Shown: piece by piece, positions 36,729 through 45,153 of the stretch | Layout: each line of letters opens with the position of its first letter | Position numbering within the stretch: the first letter of the stretch is position 1 | DNA from: Salinirubrum litoreum | GTDB lineage: Archaea; Halobacteriota; Halobacteria; Halobacteriales; Haloferacaceae | Assembly (NCBI RefSeq): GCF_020567425.1 | Contig: NZ_JAJCVJ010000004.1 | Location: forward strand, 1 to 64,000 | DNA length: 64,000 bases | Reading direction: 5' to 3' | Notes under the pieces: generated by a model | Databases searched by the model: none | What the model was told of the DNA's origin: nothing | What the model saw: only the letters and a program-made list of their open reading frames with translations | Translations under genes and position numbers: made by a program

Positions 36729-37445
36729 TCACGACTCCTCGACGTTCCGGACGACGAACGCCGGGTCGTCGGAGTCGGCAGTCACCTGCGCGGGGACACT
36801 CCCGAAGATGCGATCCACCAGCGAGGGCTCCGTCTCGCCCAGCACGATGAGGTCGTACGCGTCACCGAGGTCGACGATACTCCGACCAACGTCGCCGCCT
36901 TCGGCCAGTTGCTGGTCGACACGCTCGGGGGCGATGCCGGCGTCCGCGAGGTACTCGGCCGCGTCGGCGAGAATTTGCTCGCCCGGCAGGCGGTCGGAGT
37001 CGTCGCCGGCGTGAAACAGGGTGACGGTCGCGTCGGTCGCGGTCAGCAGTTCCACGACGAACGAGAGGATGCGGTCGAAGTTCGTCTCGCCTCTGAGCGG
37101 GACGAAGACGGTCTCGACGGCGGTCGCCTCGCCCGGCGTCAGAATCACGTCGCAGTCCTCCTCGATGGCGACGCGGTCGATCGTCTTCTCGCGGGCCTTG
37201 CCGAACACGAGCCGTGTCGTCACGGGGATACCGGCGTCCGCGAAGGGGCGGGCCAACGCGTCGACTTCCGCGCTGGCCTCGGCCTCGAACTGGTCGCGTG
37301 CCACCGACGGCGGCGTCTGTTCGGGCAGGCCGTAGTGGCCGAGGACGACGGCCTCTATCTCGGTCAACGTCTCGATCAACACCGACGGAAGCGGGTCGGC
37401 GTCTGGCAACTCGAACGGGACGAGCACTCTGTGGGTCGTGGTCAT
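36729..37445 (-). CDS. Universal stress protein paired with the APC permease
   Basis: 238 residues from ATG 37445. One UspA-like domain at the N-terminus (HRVLVPFELPDADPLPSVL) and a second, weaker one (ATVTLFHAGDDSDRL ... DLIVLGETEPSLVDRIFG). The classical GxxG-9x-G(S/T) loop is altered (LGETEPSLVDRIFGSV). Many haloarchaeal APC permeases carry or neighbour such Usp partners, which may regulate transport by sensing ATP. The stop lies four bases upstream of the permease ATG. Confidence 0.85.
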   Translation of the reverse strand: MTTTHRVLVPFELPDADPLPSVLIETLTEIEAVVLGHYGLPEQTPPSVARDQFEAEASAEVDALARPFADAGIPVTTRLVFGKAREKTIDRVAIEEDCDVILTPGEATAVETVFVPLRGETNFDRILSFVVELLTATDATVTLFHAGDDSDRLPGEQILADAAEYLADAGIAPERVDQQLAEGGDVGRSIVDLGDAYDLIVLGETEPSLVDRIFGSVPAQVTADSDDPAFVVRNVEES

Positions 37446-37892
37446 TGCTGATCGGCTCCTGAACCGTGGTCGGCTTCGCGTCGGACGGCTGACCGAACCG
37501 ACTGCTGTGACAGCGCGATGCCACCGACGGCGGGCGCTGAAGACACCCACAGGTTGGGACTGCCTCACATGAACATTGGGGTGGGACGGGAGACCCCGTC
37601 TCCCCGCACTCGCCGAGATGCTCGAGCGGGCTCTGTGATGACTCGCGTCGTCGTCACGCTCGCTCCCGTCGTGGTCACCCTCGCTCCAGTCGTCGTCACG
37701 CTCGCTCCAGTCGTCGTCACGCTCGCTCCCGTCGCTCCTCTTCGGTGACGGCACCGACCGGGTGGCGGCCGGGTCGGTCCGGGACTGGTCGGCCGACGCC
37801 CACCGACCGACGAGGAGTGGGTCGCACCCGCTGTCGACGCTCGGCGACGCATCGACAGCAGATGTATCCCGTGTCGGGACCACTGTCACGGC
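37446..37892. other. Gene-free stretch with tandem 21-bp repeats
   Basis: No supported gene. Four copies of a 21-base unit (CGTCGTCACGCTCGCTCCCGT and near variants) run from 37649 to 37732. The rest is GC-rich spacer. The promoter of the acetyltransferase gene should be near 37860. Confidence 0.7.
37649..37732 (+). repeat. Four tandem 21-bp repeats
   Basis: Units start at 37649, 37670, 37691 and 37712 and differ at one to three bases. The unit length keeps a frame open that would read VVVTLAP repeatedly, but there is no sign of a real gene. Confidence 0.85.
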
Positions 37893-38732
37893 ATGACACC
37901 CTCCACGCCTCCGGACGACTCGCGCGTGGGAGACGCGAGTGCCTACCTCTCCCGGATCGCGGTCTCGCCCGCCGAGGTCGGCGACGCTGATCTCGACACG
38001 CTCGCGCGTCTCCAGCGTGCACACGTCACGTCGGTCCCCTTCGAGACGTTCTCGATCAACGGCGATCCGGTCTCGGGGCGGGCCGGCGGTGGCGTCTCGT
38101 TGTCGCCCACACGACTCTACGAGAAGGTCGTTGAGCAGGAACGCGGCGGGTTCTGTTTCGAGTTGAACGGCGCGTTCGGCTGGCTGTTGGACGCCCTCGG
38201 CTTCGAGGTGACGCGGCTGGCCGCCCGGATGGTCGGTGCCATCGAACTGCCGGCGAACCACCACCCACTGCTCGTCACGCTCGACAGGCCGTACCTCGTC
38301 GACGTCGGGATGGGACAGCCGATGCTCCGCGCGCCACTCCCGCTCACGCCGACAGAGTCGCCGCCGACCGACGAGGCCGGCGTCCAGTGGCGCGTCGTCG
38401 GGAGCGACCGGCCGGACGCCGAGTACCTCCTCCAGTACCGCACGGACGAGTCGTGGCAGGACCGGTACGTCTTCGACACGACGCCGCGATCGCTGTCGTA
38501 CTTCGCCGCGACCTGTGAGTACCTCCAGTCGGCCCCGGAGTCCGGCTTCGTCGGCACCCCCTCGGTGACGATGGCGACCCCGGACGGGTCGGTGAAGCTC
38601 ACGCCGGAGACGTTCTCCGAGACGCGCGGCGGCGAGACCGAGGAACGAGCGGTCACGGCGGAGGCGTATCACGACCTGCTCGCCGAGACGTTCGGGATCG
38701 TGTTCCCGGCCGACGAGACGGTCGACCTGTGA
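37893..38732 (+). CDS. nat: Arylamine N-acetyltransferase family protein
   Basis: 279 residues with the NAT catalytic triad: Cys88 in RGGFCFELN, His123 or His124 in NHHPLLV and Asp137 in YLVDVGMG. LQRAHVTSVPFETFSI is the conserved N-terminal substrate region. NATs transfer acetyl (or other acyl) groups from coenzyme A to amines, hydrazines or hydroxylamines. Length is typical. No linked pathway genes are seen. Confidence 0.93.
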   Translation: MTPSTPPDDSRVGDASAYLSRIAVSPAEVGDADLDTLARLQRAHVTSVPFETFSINGDPVSGRAGGGVSLSPTRLYEKVVEQERGGFCFELNGAFGWLLDALGFEVTRLAARMVGAIELPANHHPLLVTLDRPYLVDVGMGQPMLRAPLPLTPTESPPTDEAGVQWRVVGSDRPDAEYLLQYRTDESWQDRYVFDTTPRSLSYFAATCEYLQSAPESGFVGTPSVTMATPDGSVKLTPETFSETRGGETEERAVTAEAYHDLLAETFGIVFPADETVDL

Positions 38733-38766
38733 GCCGTCGCCAGATCGACCGGCCGGGAGACGTGGG

Positions 38767-38967
38767 GTGTACTCGTCGCTCGATTACGACATCGAGGTCC
38801 GCCCGAACGACTCCGAGGACGCCGTCCTGAGTCGCCCCGGCATCGACTTCGACGGCGCGACCGCCCACACAGTCCTCGCAACCGGGGCGCTGGCCGACGA
38901 GAGTCTGGACGCGATGATCGTGTCCGACTACGTCTGGGCCGACGACCGGATGCCCGCCGCGAGGTAA
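38767..38967 (+). pseudogene. C-terminal fragment of a DUF4397-like surface protein
   Basis: YDIEVRPNDSEDAVLSRPGI, then DFDGATAHTVLATGALADES and LDAMIVSD match the last strands of the Ig-like DUF4397 domain of haloarchaeal exported proteins. Signal peptide and earlier strands are missing. It starts 35 bases after the NAT stop with only a weak GTG. Probably a remnant. Confidence 0.5.
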
Positions 38968-39152
38968 GCGGCGAGCGTCCGACCGATCGACGTATCGACG
39001 CCGACATTCGCGCTCACAGCGCGCCGTTCTGGGAGGCTGCAACGCCGATTTTCTGGCTGTATAAATAAAGGGCCGAACACCTACGGGCCGTTCTCAGCGG
39101 GATAGAATCGTCCCGACCCCCTACTTGACGGGGATTCTTACGACGGAGTGTG

Positions 39153-40298
39153 ATGAGTGATCCCATCGGAGCACCTGGGACGGGCGTGTCGCGCCGTGAA
39201 TTTCTCGCAGCCACCGGCACTGCCGGCGCTGGCGTCCTCGCTGGCTGTCAGGCACCGACGGATCAGGGGAGCGTGCAAGAGCAGTCCACCACCTCGGCCG
39301 CACGCCAGCAGAACCTCCCGACGACCAGTCCCCCGGAGGTCGTCAACGTCGACGAACAGGGCGGGTCGGTCACGCTGAAGACCCAACCGGCGTTCCACGA
39401 GGTACACCCGCTGGAGACGATGGGTGGCCCGGTCGAACTCCCGCGCGTGTGGGCCTTCCAGGCCGACGACCGGGATCCGAGCGTCCCCGGGCCGATCATC
39501 CGGACCACCGAGGGCGAGGACATGGAGGTCACGCTGGACAACACCGAGGGGATGCGCGCACACACCGTCCACTTCCACGGCGTCCAGAAGGCGTGGAAAG
39601 ACGACGGCGTCCCCACGACGACCGGGATCACGGTCGACCCTGGCGAGAAGCACACCTACTCCATCCCCGCGAACGTACCGGGGACGCACGTCTACCACTG
39701 TCACTTCCAGACGCACCGCCACATCGACATGGGGATGTACGGCATCTTCCGCGTCGATCCGAAGGGGTACGAACCGGCCGACAAGGAGTACTTCATGACG
39801 ATGAAGGACTGGGACTCCCGGCTCAACCGCATGATGGCCGGCGAGGACGCCTCCTACAGTCCCCGGACCCGGAAGCCGGACGTGTTCACCATCAACGGGA
39901 AGTCCGCGCCTCGGACGCTCCACCCCGAGAAAGGGTCGCCGCTGATCGTCGAGCAGGGCGACACGGTGCGGGTCCACTGGGTCAACGGCGGCTACATGAA
40001 CCACCCACTGCACATCCACAACCACCGCTTCCAGCGTGTCGAGAAGGACGGCGGCGTGATCCCCGAGTCCGCCCGGTACGACATGGACATCTGTGACCTC
40101 GCGCCCGCAGAACGCCACACGATCGAGTTCACCGCCGATTCACAACCTGGCATCTACCTGATGCACTGTCACAAGGTGAACCACGTGATGAACGGGAGCT
40201 TCTACCCCGGCGGGATGCTCTCGGGCATCGTCTACAAGCAGGTGATGGACACCGACATCTTCGCACAGTTGATGGAGTACGCGGGGTACGAGGTCTGA
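39153..40298 (+). CDS. Two-domain multicopper oxidase, Tat-exported
   Basis: 381 residues from ATG 39153. TATAAATAAAGG near 39059 is the probable promoter. Signal: SRREFLAATGTAGAGVLAGC (Tat, lipobox). Two cupredoxin domains hold HTVHFHG and HCHFQTHRHIDM in the first, and HPLHIHNH and HCHKVNH in the second. These are copper ligands of two-domain laccase/nitrite-reductase-like oxidases, which are trimers. The halocyanin gene 21 bases downstream is the likely electron partner. The substrate is unknown. Confidence 0.88.
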   Translation: MSDPIGAPGTGVSRREFLAATGTAGAGVLAGCQAPTDQGSVQEQSTTSAARQQNLPTTSPPEVVNVDEQGGSVTLKTQPAFHEVHPLETMGGPVELPRVWAFQADDRDPSVPGPIIRTTEGEDMEVTLDNTEGMRAHTVHFHGVQKAWKDDGVPTTTGITVDPGEKHTYSIPANVPGTHVYHCHFQTHRHIDMGMYGIFRVDPKGYEPADKEYFMTMKDWDSRLNRMMAGEDASYSPRTRKPDVFTINGKSAPRTLHPEKGSPLIVEQGDTVRVHWVNGGYMNHPLHIHNHRFQRVEKDGGVIPESARYDMDICDLAPAERHTIEFTADSQPGIYLMHCHKVNHVMNGSFYPGGMLSGIVYKQVMDTDIFAQLMEYAGYEV

Positions 40299-40319
40299 CG
40301 ACGCACACGAGCCACAACT

Positions 40320-41339
40320 ATGTCATCACCACACACCGACCCGACACTCACGCGGCGGACGCTACTGCGCGGTGCCACCGGTGCGACGGCCGCGAGTCTC
40401 GCCGCGACCGCCGCGACGCCAGTCGCCGGACAGGAGGACAGTGAACCGAACTACGGCGGCTGGTTCGACACCGTGTCGAACTACGACGGCACCGTCGACA
40501 AGCGCGGCCAGTCCGAGGTCACGATCACGGTCGGCGCGGAGGGGAACAACGGGAACTACGCCTTCGGGCCGGCCGCAGTCAGGGTCGACCCCGGTACCAC
40601 GGTCGTCTGGGAGTGGTCCGGGAAGGGCAACGCGCACAACGTCGTCGCCGAGGACGGCTCCTTCGAGAGCGAACTGAGCACCGAGGCCGGCCACACCTAC
40701 GAGCAGACGTTCGAGGAGACGGGCCTCGTCAAGTACGCCTGCCTCCCGCACAAGGCGATGGGGATGAAGGGCGCAGTCGTCGTCGGTGACCCCGGCCAGA
40801 TCGGTGGGAGCGGCGGCGGTCAGTCCGAGCAGTCGACCGGACCGGAGTACGGCGGCTGGTTCGAGAACGTCGGCAACTTCGACGGGACGGCCGACAGGAC
40901 CGGCGAGTCGGAGATCACGATCACGGTCGGCGCGGAGGGGAACAACGGCACCTACGCGTTCGACCCGCCGGCGGTCCGCGTCGATCCGGGGACGACGGTC
41001 GTCTGGGAGTGGTCCGGGAAGGGCAACGCGCACAACGTCGTCGCCGAGGACGGCTCCTTCGAGAGCGAGTTGACCACCGACGCGGGCCACACCTTCGAGC
41101 AGACGTTCGAGGCGACGGGTGTCTACAAGTACGCCTGCGTCCCTCACGAGATGATGGGGATGAAGGGCGTAGTCGTGGTCGGTGGACGCGGCTCCGGGGG
41201 CGGCGCCGGCGAGTCGTCCGGCTACGACTTCGAGGACCTGTTCGCGCTCGGCAGTGGCCTCGGACTCGTCGGTGCGCTGTTCGCCACGTTCGCGCTCGGC
41301 TCTCGAAACAGTGTCGGCGGTCCCGAGGACCACTCGTAG
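40320..41339 (+). CDS. Double-domain halocyanin with C-terminal anchor
   Basis: 339 residues. Tat signal (TRRTLLRGATGATAASLAATA), then two halocyanin (blue copper) domains, each with His in GNAHNVV and the Cys/His/Met set YACLPHKAMGM or YACVPHEMMGM. Then a Gly/Ser linker and one transmembrane helix (LGLVGALFATFALG). Halocyanins carry electrons at the outer membrane face. It follows the copper oxidase by 21 bases and probably feeds it. The two domains share long identical DNA stretches, offset 396 bases. Confidence 0.93.
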   Translation: MSSPHTDPTLTRRTLLRGATGATAASLAATAATPVAGQEDSEPNYGGWFDTVSNYDGTVDKRGQSEVTITVGAEGNNGNYAFGPAAVRVDPGTTVVWEWSGKGNAHNVVAEDGSFESELSTEAGHTYEQTFEETGLVKYACLPHKAMGMKGAVVVGDPGQIGGSGGGQSEQSTGPEYGGWFENVGNFDGTADRTGESEITITVGAEGNNGTYAFDPPAVRVDPGTTVVWEWSGKGNAHNVVAEDGSFESELTTDAGHTFEQTFEATGVYKYACVPHEMMGMKGVVVVGGRGSGGGAGESSGYDFEDLFALGSGLGLVGALFATFALGSRNSVGGPEDHS

Positions 41340-42156
41340 CCCGATCCGACCGGGTCGTTCACGTCGACGACCCCCCAGCCCCGACGATGCAACGACGGTT
41401 CGTCACTCGGCCCGTTCACCTCGTTACTCGGCCCGTTCGCCGGGAGTCGCACGCTCGGGCGGGCAGAAATTCTATCGTTTCGTCGAGTACGCGAACGGAC
41501 GGGTGGTGTCGAGCAGATTCCTCCGATCGTCTGTGGAGAGACCAGTTTCTCGACGGGAGCGGTTCACCTGCCGGGTGCAGACACGGTAGTTCGGCACGAA
41601 CGGAACGCGAAGACGGATCCCCTCGGCAGTCGAGCATAAACGTACCAGCTATCAAAGTAGTATGTATTTCTTGGATTACTCTCGGGCAGAGCGACTCGCT
41701 GAACTGACCGTCCAGAATTGATCTGGATCGCCAAACCTATTTTGTTCGCAGACAGAGGCCTTCTCTGTCGTCTACGCCGACCGACCGTCGTCTCGATGTC
41801 ACGCCGTTCGAGTAATTTCGATAGAATAGAAGCAAACCAGATTTCGACTCGTAACTCGTACTATATTGACCGAGATACGCATTGTATCGTCTGGAAATAG
41901 TGGCATAGCCGTCACTCTATCGAGAAATTGTGTTCGACTATTGGGCCGTCTCCGGAAAACTAATTTTTTTGGTATATATTGAGTAGTATCAGATATCAGT
42001 TATATAAGACAGTCTCATATCGGGCGAGTGCGCTCGGGAGGGAGACGACATCGTCGGAGGGTGTCCTCGGCCGGGAATAACAAATGTACCCTTGTTATTC
42101 TACTGTGACGTGCCGCACTGGGAAGATTTATTAAATACTCGGGGCAGGATCCACGT
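41340..42156. other. 817-bp gene-free, partly AT-rich stretch
   Basis: No supported gene. 41340-41640 is GC-rich spacer with a short direct repeat (ACTCGGCCCGTTC, twice from 41405). From 41640 GC drops sharply, with TATATAAG near 42000, a 26-base dyad at 42075 and a TATA box before 42157. It may contain a longer regulatory region or a small RNA that I cannot identify. Confidence 0.6.
42075..42100. promoter_or_regulatory. 26-bp dyad upstream of the SMC-like/rdfA operon
   Basis: GAATAACAA-ATGTACCC-TTGTTATTC: perfect nine-base arms with an eight-base spacer, 27 bases upstream of the TATA box TTTATTAAATA (42127-42137), which lies 20-30 bases before ATG 42157. Position upstream of TATA fits an activator or a repressor site. 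The binding protein is unknown. Confidence 0.55.
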
Positions 42157-44112
42157 ATGTCGACGCCAGACCACGTGAACGACTCCGTAGAGTTCGCCGT
42201 CGAGAACATCGGGGGCATCGACGAGACCGAACTCACACTGCAACCGGGGGTCACGGTTCTCTCGGGCGAGAACGCGACGAACAGGACGTCGTTCCTCCAG
42301 TCGGTCATGGCCGCGATGGGAAGCCAGAACGCGACGCTGAAAGGCGACGCCGAGGAGGGATCCGTTCGGTTGCACACGGACGGTGAGACGTACGAGCGAA
42401 CCCTCTCCCGTACCGGTGGGGACGTCCGGTTCTCCGGTGAGAGCTATCTGGAAGACCCCGACGTGGCTGATCTCTTCGCGTTCTTGCTCGAGTACAACGA
42501 GGCCAGGCGGTCGGTGGCCCGGGGCGACGACCTCCGTGACGTCATCATGCGGCCCGTCGACACAGACGCCATCGAGGCGGAGATCAACCGCCTCGAAGCC
42601 GAGAAGGCGGAGATCACCGACGAACTGGAACGGATCGAGTCCCGGAAGCGGGACCTCCCGGACCTCGAGCGACGACGGAACTCGCTCCGCGAGAAGATCG
42701 AAGCCGAGCGAGCGGCCCTCGCCGAGAAGGAAGCCGAGATCGACGAGAGTGGTCACGACGTTCGAGAGAGTCGTCGTGAACAGGAGAAACTCGAGTCGCA
42801 CCTCGACGACTTACGGGAGACGCGCTCGGATCTCGAGTCGCTTCGACGTCAGATCGACGCCCGCGAGAAGAGTCTACGCTCGTTGAAACAGGAACGAAGC
42901 GACCTCACGGAGGAACTCGAAGACCTTCCCGAGACGGAGCCGGGAGCAGTAGAGCACCTCGAAGACGAGATCGCGCGCCTGCGAACCCGCAGACAGACTC
43001 TGAACAACGACATCTCCGACCTGCAGCGCCTCGTGCAGTACAACGAGGAACGGTTGGAGTCCGGCGACTACAACGTGTTGGACGAGACGGACGCGGAGGG
43101 GCCCGATGCCGACGGATCGGTCACCGACCAGTTGCTCGACGACGAGCAGTCCGTCGTCTGCTGGACCTGTGGCTCGACGGTCGAGCGCGACCAGATCACC
43201 GATACCGTCGACCGACTCACGTCGCTCCGCGAAGAGAAACTGGCCGAACTCTCGGAGGTGAAAACAGACCTTGAGTCACTCAAGAGCGACAAGCGGGAGG
43301 CGGAGGACCGACGGCGACGGCGACGAGAGATCGAGAACAGACTCGACGAGGTGGCCGAGGAACTCGACCAGCGGACGGAGCAACTCGAGCATCTCAGAGA
43401 GCGTCGTGCGGAGCGCACCCAGGACGTCGAGCGCCTCGAATCTGCCGTCGAGGAACTCGAGTCGGACGACTTCGAGGAGATTCTCGACCTCCACCGCGAG
43501 GCCAACCAACTCGAGTTCGAGGTCGACCGACTCGAGTCGACCCTCGACGACGTGACCGACGAGATCAGCGAGATAGAGGCCTCGATCGAACGCGCCGAGG
43601 AACTCCGGGCAGACCGGGAGGCGGTTGTCGAGACGCTCGAGGACAAGCGGACCAAGGTCGCCCAGATAGAGAACGAGGCCGTCGAGGCCTTCAACGAGCA
43701 CATGGCGGCCGTTCTGGACATCCTTGGCTACGACAACCTCGATCGCGTGTGGATCGAGCGCGTCGAGCAGCAGGTTCGTGAGGGCCGTCGGACGGTCGAG
43801 AAGGCGGGCTTCGAACTCCACATCGTCCGATCCACGGAGAACGGCGCAGCCTACCGGGACACCGTCGATCACCTCTCGGAGAGCGAACGGGAGGTGGTCG
43901 GCCTCGTCTTCGCGCTGGCGGGCTATCTCGTCCACGACCTCCACGAGACGGTCCCGTTCATGCTCCTCGACTCCCTGGAGGCCATCGACTCCGACCGCAT
44001 CGCGGCACTGGTCGACTACTTCGCCGACACCACAGAGTTCCTCGTCATCGCGCTGCTGGACGAAGACGCACAGGCGCTCGACGAGGAGTACGACCACGTG
44101 ACGGCCATCTGA
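42157..44112 (+). CDS. Archaea-specific SMC-related protein (ASRP)
   Basis: 651 residues: N-terminal ATPase half with a degenerate Walker A (SGENATNRTSFL), two long coiled coils (about 140-280 and 330-510) joined at a zinc-hook-like CWTCGS near residue 340, and C-terminal ABC half with LSESEREVVGLVFALAG and PFMLLDSLEAID (signature and Walker B). The TNRTS loop instead of GKT/S is usual in this family as far as I recall. Adjacent rdfA supports the identification. A role in chromosome or cell-shape organisation is inferred from that link. Confidence 0.9.
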   Translation: MSTPDHVNDSVEFAVENIGGIDETELTLQPGVTVLSGENATNRTSFLQSVMAAMGSQNATLKGDAEEGSVRLHTDGETYERTLSRTGGDVRFSGESYLEDPDVADLFAFLLEYNEARRSVARGDDLRDVIMRPVDTDAIEAEINRLEAEKAEITDELERIESRKRDLPDLERRRNSLREKIEAERAALAEKEAEIDESGHDVRESRREQEKLESHLDDLRETRSDLESLRRQIDAREKSLRSLKQERSDLTEELEDLPETEPGAVEHLEDEIARLRTRRQTLNNDISDLQRLVQYNEERLESGDYNVLDETDAEGPDADGSVTDQLLDDEQSVVCWTCGSTVERDQITDTVDRLTSLREEKLAELSEVKTDLESLKSDKREAEDRRRRRREIENRLDEVAEELDQRTEQLEHLRERRAERTQDVERLESAVEELESDDFEEILDLHREANQLEFEVDRLESTLDDVTDEISEIEASIERAEELRADREAVVETLEDKRTKVAQIENEAVEAFNEHMAAVLDILGYDNLDRVWIERVEQQVREGRRTVEKAGFELHIVRSTENGAAYRDTVDHLSESEREVVGLVFALAGYLVHDLHETVPFMLLDSLEAIDSDRIAALVDYFADTTEFLVIALLDEDAQALDEEYDHVTAI

Positions 44113-44157
44113 GCCCGGTAGGCTTTTTTCCCCGAGATCCGAACCTTCGGGTGACCG

Positions 44158-44790
44158 ATGACCACGCCGACAGACGACCGACCTCGGAGCAAGGTGGCCA
44201 GACTCATCGAGGAGTACGGTCTCGACGGACTCGGAGCGGAACTGGAGGCACGGTGGACGGACGACGGCGACGACCGCCTGAGTCTCCGGGACCTCGCAGA
44301 CTACTTCAACCGGCGACTCCTCGATGCCGCGCTCCGTGACACGGGACGGGCCACCCTCGACACCGACGTAGCCTCCGCGTATCGGACGCTCACCGACGAC
44401 GACGTCGGCCGGGGGGTCCGGACGGACACGCGGACCGCACTCGCCGAGGAGGGAGTCGACGTCGACGCCCTCGAACGGGACTTCGTCACCTATCAGGCGA
44501 TTCGAACCTACCTGACGGAGTGGCGCGACGCGGCGTACGAACACCCCTCCGACGAGACGAAGCGAGCCAACGACCGGGAGAGCATCCAGCGCCTGCTCAC
44601 GCGCACGCTGTCGGTGACGGAAGACCGTCTGGCGAAGTTGCGTGACACCGATCGAATCGCCGCCGAGGAGTTCGAGGTGTTCGTCGACGCGCAGGTACTC
44701 TGTCAGCAGTGTGGGACCCAGTACGCCGTCGCCGAGTTCATCGACAACCGTGGGTGTGACTGCCTGCAGACCGAGCACCCGTCGGACTGA
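44158..44790 (+). CDS. rdfA: Rod-determining factor RdfA
   Basis: 210 residues: KVARLIEEYGLDGLGAELEARW, LSLRDLADYFNRRLLDAAL and a C-terminal zinc-ribbon-like end (CQQCGTQY ... CDCLQ) match RdfA, the factor needed for rod-shaped cells in Haloferax. It follows the SMC-like gene by 45 bases on the same strand, as in other haloarchaea, so the two are probably co-transcribed from the promoter before 42157. Confidence 0.88.
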   Translation: MTTPTDDRPRSKVARLIEEYGLDGLGAELEARWTDDGDDRLSLRDLADYFNRRLLDAALRDTGRATLDTDVASAYRTLTDDDVGRGVRTDTRTALAEEGVDVDALERDFVTYQAIRTYLTEWRDAAYEHPSDETKRANDRESIQRLLTRTLSVTEDRLAKLRDTDRIAAEEFEVFVDAQVLCQQCGTQYAVAEFIDNRGCDCLQTEHPSD

Positions 44791-45153
44791 CCGAATCTGG
44801 TGGATCGGCGTGGACGGTGTGGTCGGCGTGGTCGGCGTGATCGGCGTGGTCGGCGTCTGGATCGCGGCTCGGTAGTCACCTCCCACCACGGCTCCGTGGT
44901 CACCTGTCGTCACGACTCGGTGGTCATCTGCCGTCACGACTCGGTGGTCACCTGCCGTCACGACTCCGTCGGTCCGGTGTCGTCAGTGGTCCCCCTCACG
45001 ACACAGTACCCAGGAGTATGTTCCGTTTTATGTGAAACTCGGCCGGAACTGTTCCGTCAGACGGGATAGAGGCGTGCTCTCTCGACGACGCGAACGCGGT
45101 CGCCCGACGCGGGGGTCACAAGAGTAATACGAGCCACAGCCAATGTTCAGCCA
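44791..45153. repeat. Tandem repeat region after rdfA, no gene
   Basis: Two kinds of tandem repeat: a 9-base unit (GTGGTCGGC and variants) at about 44805-44860, then a 24-base unit (GGTCACCTGCCGTCACGACT plus CGGT, with variants), about three full copies and one degenerate, at 44873-44970. 44980-45153 holds the promoter of the dehydrogenase gene. No gene is seen. Confidence 0.8.

Noticed and set aside
37649-37732. CRISPR array
   Set aside because: Units are contiguous with no spacers.
36729-38672. 647-residue minus-strand frame covering the stress protein and the NAT region
   Set aside because: Only the part from ATG 37445 is a Usp domain. The rest is low complexity, crosses the tandem repeats and is opposite the NAT gene.
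43276-44961. 561-residue minus-strand frame opposite the ASRP and rdfA genes
   Set aside because: Same shadow effect; the plus-strand genes have clear family motifs.
44873-44970. CRISPR array
   Set aside because: Head-to-tail 24-base units without unique spacers.
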